Made by a program: the position numbers and the translations under genes. A stretch of 57,830 nucleotides of DNA, taken from the NCBI GenBank assembly GCA_005792545.1, contig SXRM01000156.1:1-57830 (forward strand), written 5' to 3'. Each line of letters starts with the position of its first letter. Positions within the stretch are counted from its first letter, which is position 1. This stretch comes from Pseudomonadota bacterium (GTDB taxonomy: Bacteria > Myxococcota_A > UBA9042). The notes beneath the pieces are model-generated. The model did no database searches, had not been told where the DNA came from, and saw only the letters and a program-made list of their open reading frames with translations. Of the stretch, positions 46,712-55,759 are shown piece after piece.

Positions 46712-48446
46712 CTACCACACCGTGCTCTCGACACCCTTGAGCGCCGCGCCGACAGTGTCGACGCCGCCCACCACCCAGATCCGGCCGCTTTCGACCGCGA
46801 CGCCCATCAGATAGCGCGCAGTCTGCAACCCGATGCCCGAGTTGAAGTTCTTGACTCCGGGTGCCGGCGTGCAAGGCGCACCGCTGCCGCCAGGGCCACA
46901 CAGTTGCCCCGAGACGCCACCCGTTGTTGCTGCGCCACTGGCGCCGCCAAGGGCAAACAGCTGGTTGGCAGCAGCGAACGACGCACAGCCCCAGCGGTCG
47001 TTGGTCACGGCATTGCCGAGCGACGACCACGACGCGATGTCGCCACCGGCCTTGACCAGCGCCGCGTCGATGGCGTTGACGCCACCCGTGCCGGCCGCGG
47101 TGGCGCCGGTGCCAAGGTAGATCCGGGTGTCGGCTGTGCTTGAGAGGCGCGTCGTGACGGTCTTGTCGACCACCATCGCCGAGGCCAGCCAGCGCGCGTT
47201 GCTCGGCTTGGCGGTCGTTGCCTTCCAGGTGTTCGACTCGGCAGGCAGACCGGCGCTGTCCAGCGTGACCGTCAAGTAGGCAACGTTTGTCAGGACGGTG
47301 CCAGCCGTACCCTTGCCGAGTGCGGCGTAGAGATACCAAACCTTGGCGTCGCTCGGGTCGCGGGCGGCGGCCATCGACAGCCCTTCGCGTGCCGCATCCA
47401 GCGACGCCACCGCCTGCCAGTTGCCAAGGTCGCCGAGTTGACGTGCCGCGGTGTTTGCTTGGGTCGGACTGCCGCTGTCCTCAAAGCTGGTCGCGCCGGC
47501 GCCGAGCGTGGCGAGCACTTGCTCGGTACCCGGACTGGCGTTGGCCTTGTCGCTGCGGTAGACGACGTAGCCGACAGCCCCAGGCACTGCGGTCCAGGCC
47601 AGCGTCACCTTGAGCTGGATGCCGACATTGGGCACGCGCACCGTCACCGGGTCGGTCGGCAACGATACGCCGCCTGGGTCATGGGCGTGTGTGGCAGCGC
47701 GCAAAGCCGCGACTTTGTACACCCACAGGCCCGCTGCCAGGCCCTGGGTGTCGACCTGCACGGTGAGGTCTACAATCTCCGGCGCATCGTCCGGGTCGAG
47801 GATTTGCGCGCGCCAGACATCGGCTTTGGCGGCAGTGCCGTCGCCGCACTTGGCGGCCTTGCAGCTGATCAGGCAGGCGTCGTCGTCGCCATTGTTGCCG
47901 TCGTCGCATTGCTCGACACCGACCTGCACCACGCCGTCGCCACACGAGGCCACTTTGCAGGTCGAAAGGCAGGTGTCGCCGTCGTTCTTGTTGCCATCGT
48001 CGCAGGCTTCGGCGCCTTTGCGCAGGCTGCCGTCACCACACTTGGCGAGTTTGCAGTTGTTCAGGCAGGCGTCGGTGTTGTCGGGGTTCTTGTCTTCTCA
48101 CTCTTCGCCGGGCTGGACAAAGCCGTCGCCGCATACCTTGGCGCTGCAGGTTGTGGTGCATTCGTCGGTGTCGAGCTTGGTGGCGTCGTCGCACTCTTCT
48201 TCGCCCTTGCGCACTTTGTTTGTTGCCGCACTTGGCGGGCACGCAGGTGCTCAGGCAGCCGTCGGTGTCGTCTTTGTTGCCGTCGTCGCACTTTTCGGCG
48301 CCTTCGGGGACGCCGTTGCCGCACTTGGGGTCGTCGGCGCAGGCGGGGGCGAGTGCGAGCGTGGTCAGCAGGCCCAGGGGCAGGGGACGAAAGACGCGTA
48401 TGGGCGGGACCTCGAAGCAGGGGCGCCCGGTTGTGGGCGCGGGCAT
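46712..48446 (-). pseudogene. Broken cysteine-rich lipoprotein gene with fibronectin-like and propeller-like parts
   Basis: The gene starts at ATG 48446 with a lipoprotein signal (LLTTLALAPAC) and myxobacterial cysteine repeats (CGNGVPEGAEKCDDGN). At 48215-48222 a tandem duplication of four bases (TTTGTTTG on the plus strand) shifts the frame. In the restored frame the repeats continue until TGA at 48099-48101, where a Cys codon is expected (GEE-stop-EDKNPDNTDAC). The frame then runs intact to 46712, with more cysteine repeats, a fibronectin-like strand set (AWTAVPGAVGYVVYRSDKA), and Kelch-like segments (LFALGGASGAATTGG; IWVVGGVDTVG). Two independent lesions make a true pseudogene likely. A GTG near 47953 could start a signal-less fragment. 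Confidence 0.8.
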
Positions 48447-48539
48447 ATAGGGTGCTTCAAGGGCCGGTGCGAGGGCGGTGGGGCATACGGACGTTTACAA
48501 CATTATTCGTGTGATTGCAGGTGGTTGACACATGCGCTG

Positions 48540-49223
48540 TCACATGTGCGGGGCAGGTGGGGACGCAAATGTCGCGGCTTTTGGGCTATGGTGCCTTGCC
48601 CGCAGGTGTCGGATCGAACGCTTCAAACAGGCGAAAGACGTGGGTGCCTGGGTTGGTGGTTGGCCAACGGCCATTGTCATCCAGGGTGCGGGCGGCGTGA
48701 CAGGCACGGGTAAGTTGTTGCGCGTCGACATGCTCTGCTTTGTAGCCAGCCGCTGGCGCCGCCTGCCGAAGGGCCCTGCACCGCGCGGGTGCGCTTGGAC
48801 GTCCGCAACGTGAAGTAAGGTCCAGAGTTCAAAGCACGGGTTGCTCACGGCGAGATGGACTGTCCGAACGTGCTTCGCCGTGGCGATTTCGTTGAGATTG
48901 CCCTCTCTGTCACTGTCGACGTCCACGACCATCCAGAGCATGTCCAAATCGTCGTCCCAATCGCCGCTGTGCGCGAATTCCTGGACTTTGCCAAGCCCAC
49001 GGGCCAACACGTGTCGCGGGGCGGACCAGTTGGCCTCTGGTCCAGTCTTTGGGGTCGGAACGACCACGACATGCAGGGCTTTGGGCACGAGGCCCTTTCG
49101 AATCAGCGTGCGAAAGTAATGCGGTTCTGTGCTTGCGCCTTCCGTGGCGATGACAAACAGACGGACGTCGCGGAAACCGCTAGGGCGTGGGGGCAGGCCG
49201 CCTGCTTCCACTGCGTCCGTCAT
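48540..49223 (-). pseudogene. RloB-like protein gene with C-terminal frameshift
   Basis: The N-terminal part matches the RloB family (PF13707): RLFVIATEGASTEPHYFRTL, MLWMVVDVDSDREG and SNPCFELWTLLHVAD. After about residue 150 the annotated frame becomes unlike the family. Another frame resumes family sequence, GYKAEHVDAQQLTRACHAAR and NPGTHVFRLFEAFDP, and ends at TAG 48586-48588. The frameshift therefore lies about 48740-48785. RloB works with an RloA ATPase in defence. The upstream ATPase gene overlaps this start by 4 bases but is itself truncated, so the system is probably dead here. Confidence 0.75.
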
Positions 49224-50095
49224 GGGTCGGCCTCATTGCCAGCGAGTTTCGTGATATCGTCGTCGATAATGGGAATGCCGCCAAAGCGGCCGTTGAGGTA
49301 CCCGGTGGCCAGGCGACCGCGCAGGCGAGCCAGTTGCTCAGGCTTGAAGTCGGCCAGCGAATGCAGGCGTGACGCGCCGGTGTGGTCCTTTTCGACGAAC
49401 CAGGTGCCGGCGGGGGGAACAAGGTCGGCGTCCAACAATTCAGCGGCATGGGTCGCGAAAAGGATCTGCCACGGCTCGTCGCCCGGACTGGAAATTGCTG
49501 CCGAAAGGAGGAATCGCGCCAACAAAGGGTGCAGGCTCCTTTCGACTTCGTCATACACCAACACGCCCCCGCTGCGCGTGTCAGAGGCAACCTCGTCGGC
49601 AATCTGCAGCAAGCGAATGGTGCCCTCGGATTCATCCGCAATCGTGAACGCCACCTGCCCGCCCTTGACGGTCGTGTGGAGGAACCGCAGGCGGCGTGTT
49701 GTCGGCGGGCTGCCGGCAGCTTCCTCGTGCGCGGTGCGCAGAGTCGTGCGGCGGACGGATTCCCAGTGCGTCGCCTGTGCGCGGTCCCGTGCAGCGCTCT
49801 GCAGGGCATCATTTGCCACAGCCCACGCGGGCGTCGTTGGGTCCAGGGCCGCGATTGTCCGTGCCGCAGCCTGTTCAGCCGCCATTGCCGCGGCCGCGCG
49901 GTCCCGTGCAACCCAATACTGGGCCTGCACCGCCTCCAACCGCGCATGCGCCGCGGATTGTTGACGGCCGGCCAGCGCCTGGTCGGGCCCCGCCAAAACG
50001 ACAACGTCAGCGATGCCAATGTCCGCTCGCTGGCACAATTGCGCGGCGAAAGGCTCGTGGCGCTGGCGCGATGCTGCGGCGGAGTTCGGGCGGTG
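49220..50095 (-). pseudogene. 5'-truncated RloA-like AAA ATPase
   Basis: Only the C-terminal half of an AAA_15/21 ATPase is present. The frame is open from just after a TGA at 50096-50098. It starts with family sequence (QLCQRADIGIADVVV), continues through a coiled coil and EGTIRLLQIADEVASDTRSG, then VLVYDEVERSLHPLLARFLL (Walker B), ILFATHAAELLDADL, and the C-terminal LRGRLATGYLNGRFGGIP. The roughly 200-residue N-terminal part with Walker A is missing; DNA upstream holds a repeat tract and an unrelated plus-strand gene. No good start codon exists, apart from a TTG at 50038. This is a deletion remnant. Confidence 0.75.
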
Positions 50096-50276
50096 TCAAC
50101 CTGAGGCGCCCAACCCGCGCTTGACCTTTCCGCCGCACAGCCCCAAAATCGCCCAACCGCCGACCAGAAGGTCTGGTCGCCTTCAAGCAAGGCCCCAAGC
50201 GTCATGCAACCCGCCGCGCAATGTTGCCGCGCGCTGCGTTCTGCGCGACATGCCGCGTTTTGGGTCGCCGCCGCTA

Positions 50277-50490
50277 ACCGATACCCCGCCCAAGCGGTCG
50301 CCTGCGCTGCCGGATCGGTCGGACAGGGTCGGCAAACGGTACCGATACCCCCGGCGCTTGGACCGATACCCCGCTCAGTCGGTACCGATACCCCGCTGCA
50401 TCGGTGCCTGCGCCTGCCCGATTGGTTGTTGCGCGCCGACAGATGGTCTGTGCGCCCGCAATTGGACACCGCCTTCTGGCAATCCCGGTC
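50277..50490 (-). repeat. Degenerate 21-bp tandem repeat tract (GGGGT-anchored)
   Basis: About nine units of 19-22 bases. On the plus strand the strongest are ACCGATACCCC at 50277, 50341, 50362 and 50384; units often end in CGG or TGG. On the minus strand each strong unit starts GGGGTATCGGT. The period and the GGGGT anchor match the tract at 1318-1505. It lies directly upstream of the orphan gene at 50533. No gene is visible in 50100-50532. Confidence 0.7.
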
Positions 50491-50532
50491 GCGCTGTCGA
50501 CCGCCACTGCCCAAACCCCAAGGAGATCCTCC

Positions 50533-51225
50533 ATGTCGAACTACAACGTGACTTCTGACAAGATCCACCGCGTCCTGACCTTCCTCATCGGCGCGGCCAG
50601 CCCGCGATCTCGCAAGGCCATGTCGGTACTGGGCTTTGACCAGGATGAACTCGACGCCGGCTGGGGCCTGCTGCGCCGCGCGGCCGGCGACCGCATGGAC
50701 GTATCGGCCGGGCCACAGGCCGAAGACCCCAAGCTGGTCGCGGCCATCGACGCCTTCGAAGACGAGTGGTTCCCGGTCGTGGCCGCGACGCTCGAGCGCC
50801 GCTACCCTGCGCTGCACGCAATGGTGTTCCTGAACCTCACCCAGGCCAATGGCATCGGCGCGGCAGTGACGGTGCGCACGCTGCTCGACCGGGTGGCGCA
50901 GATGCAGGGCGCGGAAGCGCAGGCCGCCAAGGATCTGCTGGCCAAGCGCGGGTTTGGCGCCGAGGCCGTGGCCCAAGGCAATGCGCTGCTGGCCAAGTTG
51001 GCGACGTTGGCACCGGTGCCGGCCGAGGACCCGGAGCAGGACCGCGCCGACCGGCAGGCCGCCGAAAGCGAACTGTGGGCGTGGTACATCGAGTGGTCGA
51101 CGATTGTGCAGGCCAAGGTCAAGAATGGGCAGGTGCTGCAGAAGTTGGGGTATTTGCGCGGAGGACGCAAAGCGGGTGGTGACACCGACCAAGAGGGGGG
51201 CGGTGTGCCTGTGGGGCCGGCGTAG
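50533..51225 (+). CDS. Orphan predominantly helical protein
   Basis: The 230-residue product is not recognised. It is soluble and helical (SRKAMSVLGFDQDELDAGWG; LFLN-like NLTQANGIGAAVTV), with RGFGAEAVAQGNALLAKL at about residue 145 and a Trp-rich helix (ELWAWYIEWSTIVQAKVKNG) before a Gly-rich tail. AAGGAG lies 8 bases before ATG 50533; the open frame upstream runs through repeat DNA. The motif FG...VA[EQ]GxxLL and the helix after it are shared with the orphan protein at 1524-2267. Both genes adjoin 21-bp tandem tracts. Confidence 0.65.
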   Translation: MSNYNVTSDKIHRVLTFLIGAASPRSRKAMSVLGFDQDELDAGWGLLRRAAGDRMDVSAGPQAEDPKLVAAIDAFEDEWFPVVAATLERRYPALHAMVFLNLTQANGIGAAVTVRTLLDRVAQMQGAEAQAAKDLLAKRGFGAEAVAQGNALLAKLATLAPVPAEDPEQDRADRQAAESELWAWYIEWSTIVQAKVKNGQVLQKLGYLRGGRKAGGDTDQEGGGVPVGPA

Positions 51226-51376
51226 CGCGCGTGTTCAGGTGTGGCCCGTTCGGCGTGGCCAAGCGGACCGCAGCCCACCTCAAGGCCAGTGTCGGCGGAT
51301 TGGTCAATGCGCTTGGCTTCCATATCTGGGTCCGGGGGCGCGGCCGCGGTGCGGCGGAAGTTGTCGACCTGATGAA

Positions 51377-53068
51377 CTAGCGGGTGCCGACCCACGGAAA
51401 AAACACGCACTCCTGCGCCAAACACACATCGAGCGTCGCCGGGTCGCCGTCCTCGCAGTCTGCGTTGTCAACGCAGCAGTTCGGAATCATCCACTGTTTG
51501 ACAATCGTCCAGTTGCCGTCCACCAGCGCACACATTTCCTGGCTGCAGTCGTTTTTGTCGTAGGTCCAGCTGGATTTGTTATCGGGCATGCATGCGGTCT
51601 TTGGGCAGCTGCCGGGGAAGTCCTTGTAGCTGCAGGTTCCCTTGCCTCCGGCCATGCTCTGGCACTTGTCGACCGTGCATGCGGACGTGTCGTTGCAGTC
51701 TGCGTCGCTCTGACAACAGCCAGTCTTGGCCTTGAACTGGTGGCAGGATAGGCCAATGCAGTACGCAATGGTGCACGGATTGCCGTCGTCGCAATTGGCG
51801 TTGGCTTCGGCGTCGTCGGTGCAACAATCGGCGATGGCCGTGTGTTTGCAACCGCCTGACACTGCGCACGTATCGGTCGTGCAGACCTTGCCATCGTCGC
51901 AGTCGCCGTTGTTCTGGCAACAACCCTTGCCGTCAGCGATGAACGCGGCGACGCACGCATGGTTGACGCACGCCGCGAGCGTGCAAGGCTGGCCGTCGTC
52001 GCACTCGCTATTGCTGTCACAGCAGTCGGGGCCGAGCGCAGTGTGCGTGCATGCGCCAGCCAAGGTGCAGGCGTCGAGCGTGCAGCCCTTGCCGTCGTTG
52101 CAATCGAAAGCGTCGCAGCAACTGGTCTTGGTGTAGCTGCACATGCCGACAAAGCCACCTTCGAACGGCACACACAGGTCGAGCGTGCACGCCTGGCCGT
52201 CGTCGCAGTCGATCGGGTCCTGGCAGCAGCCCACCACCTGGAGGTGTTTGCATTGGTAGGCGTCACAATAGTCTGCGGTGCAAGGCAACTTGTCGTCGCA
52301 CGACAGGTTGGCATTGATTGCGCCGTAGAGGCAGCACCCGGCCGGTTGGTCGAACGCGAGGCCACTCGAACATACGCCCGCGCCGTCGGCGCCGACTTGC
52401 TCGCATTTGTTGGTCGTGCACGGATTGCCGTCGTCGCAGTCCAGATTGCCAAGTGCTGAACAACACTTGGGCTTGGCCGGGTCGTTGGCGCTGCGGCAGA
52501 CGTTGTCGATGCAGTAGCCCTTGCGGCACGGGTCGGCGACGGCGCACTGCTGGTCGGCGCTGCAACAGTCGGCAACGGCCTTGTACGCGCATTGGCCGGC
52601 GACGCAAGCCTCGCTGCTGCACGGGTTGGCGTCCGCGCAGTCGGCGGTCGCCGCACACGGTGGCGAAACGGAGAGCCAGAGCACTGCGGTAGCTGCCTTG
52701 CCCCCGAACTCGAGCTTTGGCGTTGGGGCGAGCACCGCGGCGAGGACATGGCCGCCGGGCCCGAGGTCAAACGAACAGGCGCTGCCAACCCCGTTGCTCG
52801 TCCACTGATTGTCCGCGTAGCAATGAACTTCCGCGTTGCCAACGCCGCTGGCTGTGTAGGTGGCGACAACCTTGGCCTTTTGGCCTTTGGCGACGGATAC
52901 GATGGCGCCGTCTTTGGGGGCCTGCCACTGGATTGCGGCGGTGCCGAGGGGCGCCAACAGGGCGACTGTGGGTGTGGCCCGCGGATCGGATGCCGGTGGC
53001 GCTTCAGTCGAGCACGCGGCAGCTACGCCAACGACCGCAAGCACAATTGCACGATGGGAGGTTGGCAT
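51377..53068 (-). CDS. Cysteine-rich lipoprotein with Cys-Cys repeat units
   Basis: The 563-residue product starts at ATG 53068 (MPTSHRAIVLAVVGVAAAC), with the lipobox Cys at residue 19; the frame is open further upstream. A beta-sandwich-like region of about 100 residues (VAKGQKAKVVATYTASG) precedes the repeats. These differ from the other arrays here: each begins with a Cys pair (DCCSADQQCAVADPC; GCCQDPIDCDDGQACTLDLC). The gene begins 23 bases after the lipoprotein gene at 53092 and is probably its operon partner. The last unit ends VCLAQECVFFPWVG. Confidence 0.75.
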   Translation of the reverse strand: MPTSHRAIVLAVVGVAAACSTEAPPASDPRATPTVALLAPLGTAAIQWQAPKDGAIVSVAKGQKAKVVATYTASGVGNAEVHCYADNQWTSNGVGSACSFDLGPGGHVLAAVLAPTPKLEFGGKAATAVLWLSVSPPCAATADCADANPCSSEACVAGQCAYKAVADCCSADQQCAVADPCRKGYCIDNVCRSANDPAKPKCCSALGNLDCDDGNPCTTNKCEQVGADGAGVCSSGLAFDQPAGCCLYGAINANLSCDDKLPCTADYCDAYQCKHLQVVGCCQDPIDCDDGQACTLDLCVPFEGGFVGMCSYTKTSCCDAFDCNDGKGCTLDACTLAGACTHTALGPDCCDSNSECDDGQPCTLAACVNHACVAAFIADGKGCCQNNGDCDDGKVCTTDTCAVSGGCKHTAIADCCTDDAEANANCDDGNPCTIAYCIGLSCHQFKAKTGCCQSDADCNDTSACTVDKCQSMAGGKGTCSYKDFPGSCPKTACMPDNKSSWTYDKNDCSQEMCALVDGNWTIVKQWMIPNCCVDNADCEDGDPATLDVCLAQECVFFPWVGTR

Positions 53069-53091
53069 GGGCGGACTCGTGAGACTGTTCG

Positions 53092-54171
53092 TTACTTTTG
53101 CTCTTTGACCCCGCGTACCCGAATGCACCGCAGCGTCGTCCCGCCCTCAAGGTGGTAGGTCCACGGGTCCGGAAAACACTGCTTGCACGGCATGCTGTCT
53201 TCGATGCTCTTGAGCGCAGCGCCAACTTCGAGCGCGCCCGTCATCAGCAGTCCCTTGGCCGCGCGCACGAACACCTTGGTCGAGAAGTAGAAGTTGCCAA
53301 AGGAGGCCTTGCCGCTCGGGGTAAGCCCCTTTTTGAGGACCGCCACCTGCTCTGCCGTCAAGCTGGCGACGTCCGCTTCCGCGAGCAGCGCCCAGTCCAG
53401 GCCCAGCTCCGCCGCGCAGATGTCGACCTTGTCGACCAACATCGGGATCCAGTAGGGCTTGGCCGTCCACTTCTCGTAGGAGCACTGCGCGGTCAGCTCA
53501 AAGTTCATGCTGAGCTTGTCGGCCGGCAGGACCTTGGGCGCCTCCGGCGGCAATAGCGTAATGCCGGGGTAGTCTTTGGCGCAGACAGTCAGCAAGTAGT
53601 CGTAGGTCAGCGCCGCTTCGTGGGCCAGGGTCTGCATGCCGGCGAGGTCTTTGGGAAACTTGTCGCCCTGCTTGGGGTAGATGACCTGGGTCTTGGGGGT
53701 AATTGGCGCTGAAATCTCGACGAATTCCTCAGCCCAGGCCAGCCCCGGAGCAGCCTTGCGCAAGTAGGCGACGCTGCCATTGTACTGGGTGCCAGGGATC
53801 GCCATTTCCGGCGGCAGCAGAACCGGCGGCGGTGCAGGCTTGGTGTCTGTGTCTGCGGCAGCATCGGTCGGGGCGATGTCGGGTGCTGCAGCTGCGTCCG
53901 CGTCGTCAGGCGAAGCCGCAGTGTCGGCCGCTACGTCACTTGGCTGGCCCGGCGCGTCCGCGCTGGAACTCGGTAATTCCGTCGCAGCGGTAGGCACGTC
54001 GGCCGCCGCTCCGCCTGTGGCCGTTTCCTGCGTCGCGTCGGCTACGGCAACCTCGGCGGCCGCGTCTTGTGTCGTAGCGCCTGCGACTGCGGGCGGCGAC
54101 GCAACCTCGCACGACGTCAGCGAAAGGACGGCCGCACAAACGGCCGCGGAACAGAGCAACTGCAGCTTCAT
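53092..54171 (-). CDS. Lipoprotein with acidic linker, unknown C-terminal domain
   Basis: The 359-residue product begins MKLQLLCSAAVCAAVLSLTSC (lipobox Cys near residue 21). An Ala/Asp/Thr-rich linker runs to about residue 115. The C-terminal 240 residues form a mixed alpha/beta domain with VCAKDYPGITLLPPE, AQCSYEKWTAKPYWIPMLVD and CKQCFPDPWTYHLEGG. I recognise no family. It is the first gene of a two-gene minus-strand unit with the Cys-Cys repeat lipoprotein, and is divergent from tldD. Confidence 0.65.
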   Translation of the reverse strand: MKLQLLCSAAVCAAVLSLTSCEVASPPAVAGATTQDAAAEVAVADATQETATGGAAADVPTAATELPSSSADAPGQPSDVAADTAASPDDADAAAAPDIAPTDAAADTDTKPAPPPVLLPPEMAIPGTQYNGSVAYLRKAAPGLAWAEEFVEISAPITPKTQVIYPKQGDKFPKDLAGMQTLAHEAALTYDYLLTVCAKDYPGITLLPPEAPKVLPADKLSMNFELTAQCSYEKWTAKPYWIPMLVDKVDICAAELGLDWALLAEADVASLTAEQVAVLKKGLTPSGKASFGNFYFSTKVFVRAAKGLLMTGALEVGAALKSIEDSMPCKQCFPDPWTYHLEGGTTLRCIRVRGVKEQK

Positions 54172-54331
54172 GACTCGACCTCAGCGTACGTCCGTCGCGC
54201 GCACGTTGGCGTTTTCGCGGTGCCGCGTCAACCCTGGAAAGCGGCGCCGTTGTCGTGCAAGGCACTGCTTTGCGCGGCACCCCTACCCAACCGCCGAAAA
54301 CACCGTTACCTTCGGGCCCAGGCGCCAGACG

Positions 54332-55759
54332 TTGCACACCGCATTGAACGCTCTTGACCTCGCCGCCGATTGGGTCGGTTTTCGCCATGTGCGCGAAACC
54401 ACGACCGAGCGCGCCTACCGCGATGCGAAACCGGTCGCCAACGAGACCTGGGCCAGCCAGGGCGTGCTCGCCGAGGTCATGGTCAATGGGCAGGTCGCCT
54501 ACGCCGCGACGCCGCGCCTGGACGTCGCCGGTCTGGTCGCTGCCGCGCAACAGGCGCACGCGCAGGCCGTGCAAGCGAGCAAGCGCCCGCTGTTTCGCTT
54601 TTCGCCAGCGCAGCGGCCGGCCACCCACCTGGATTACGTCGCTGCCGCAAAGCGACCGTTCGACAGCGTGCCGGTGGCTGAGCTGTCGGGGCTGCTGGTC
54701 CGCATCTGCGAGCGCATGAAGACCTCGGACAAAGTCGTGCGGACCGAGTCGTTTGCGCGTTCGGTAGACGTGGAGACGGGCCTGGTGTCGTCGTCGGGCG
54801 CCGATGCCTGGCAGCGGTTTTCGCTGGTGACCACCGATTTCCAGACCACGGCCAAGCACGGCGATGTCGTGCAGCGGCGCACCGACGGCGGGCTGCGCGG
54901 GCGTAGCTATCAGGGCGGCTGGGAGCACCTGTTTGCCGAAGACCTGTGGTCGCGCGTGGACCGCGTGGCCGACGAGGCCGTGCAGTTGGTGCACGCGCCG
55001 GAGTGTCCGACCGGCACGCTCGACCTGTTGCTTGCCCCCGACCAGATGATGCTGCAGATCCACGAATCGATTGGGCATCCGCTGGAGTTGGACCGCATCT
55101 TGGGCGATGAGCGCAACTATGCCGGCTGGTCGTTCGTGCAACGCGCGGACTTTGGCACGTTGCAGTACGGCTCGGCGGCGATGACGGTGACCTGGGATCC
55201 GACGCTGCCAGGCGAGTTTGCGGGCTACCGCTGCGACGATACTGGCGCGCCGGCTGGCCGCGAGGTGCTGATCGATAAAGGGCTGCTGGTTCGAGGCCTT
55301 GGCGGACTCGAGAGCCAGGCGCGCAGCGGCATTGCCGGTGTGGCGACGCAGCGCGCGAGTTCGTGGAATCGGCCGCCCATCGACCGCATGGCCAACCTCA
55401 ACCTGGAGCCCGGCGACGCCTCGTGGCAAGAGCTGGTGGCCGCCGTCGAGGACGGTGTGTGGATGGAGTCCAACCGCTCGTGGTCGATCGACGACTTTCG
55501 GAATAAGTTTCAGTTCGGTTGTGAGTTGGGGCGTCGGATCCGCAACGGCAAAGTTGGCGAGGTCGTGCGCAACCCGAACTATCGTGGCGTCACCGTGCCG
55601 TTCTGGCGCGGCCTGGCGCGGGTGGGCGACCGCTCGACGTTTCAAGCCTATGGCACGCCGTACTGCGGCAAGGGCGAGCCCAACCAGCTGATTCGGGTCG
55701 GCCATGCCTCGCCAGCCTGCCTGTTTCGCGGCGTTGAGGTGTTCGGAGGTGCGTCGTGA
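54332..55759 (+). CDS. tldD: TldD-like metalloprotease subunit
   Basis: The product is 475 residues if TTG 54332 is the start. The frame is open far upstream, but family-like sequence begins at about LHTALNALDLAADWVGFR, and no ATG or GTG lies nearby. The zinc motif is HESIGHPLELDRILGDE with H244 and H249 (HExxxH). Conserved C-terminal blocks FKFG-like FQFGCELGRRIRNGKVGEVVRNPNYRG and GQPNQ-like GEPNQLIRVGHASPACLFRG are present. TldD/TldE heterodimers are cytosolic proteases that degrade or mature small modified peptides. The partner gene follows with a GTGA overlap. Confidence 0.85.
   Translation: MHTALNALDLAADWVGFRHVRETTTERAYRDAKPVANETWASQGVLAEVMVNGQVAYAATPRLDVAGLVAAAQQAHAQAVQASKRPLFRFSPAQRPATHLDYVAAAKRPFDSVPVAELSGLLVRICERMKTSDKVVRTESFARSVDVETGLVSSSGADAWQRFSLVTTDFQTTAKHGDVVQRRTDGGLRGRSYQGGWEHLFAEDLWSRVDRVADEAVQLVHAPECPTGTLDLLLAPDQMMLQIHESIGHPLELDRILGDERNYAGWSFVQRADFGTLQYGSAAMTVTWDPTLPGEFAGYRCDDTGAPAGREVLIDKGLLVRGLGGLESQARSGIAGVATQRASSWNRPPIDRMANLNLEPGDASWQELVAAVEDGVWMESNRSWSIDDFRNKFQFGCELGRRIRNGKVGEVVRNPNYRGVTVPFWRGLARVGDRSTFQAYGTPYCGKGEPNQLIRVGHASPACLFRGVEVFGGAS

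Noticed and set aside
50404-50532. Upstream extension of the second orphan gene into the repeat tract
   Set aside because: The AAGGAG site and compositional change favour ATG 50533; the tract keeps frames open because of its 21-base period.
51231-51380. 49-codon plus-strand frame with GTG start after the orphan gene
   Set aside because: No ribosome binding site and no recognisable sequence; it overlaps the end of a lipoprotein gene by 4 bases.
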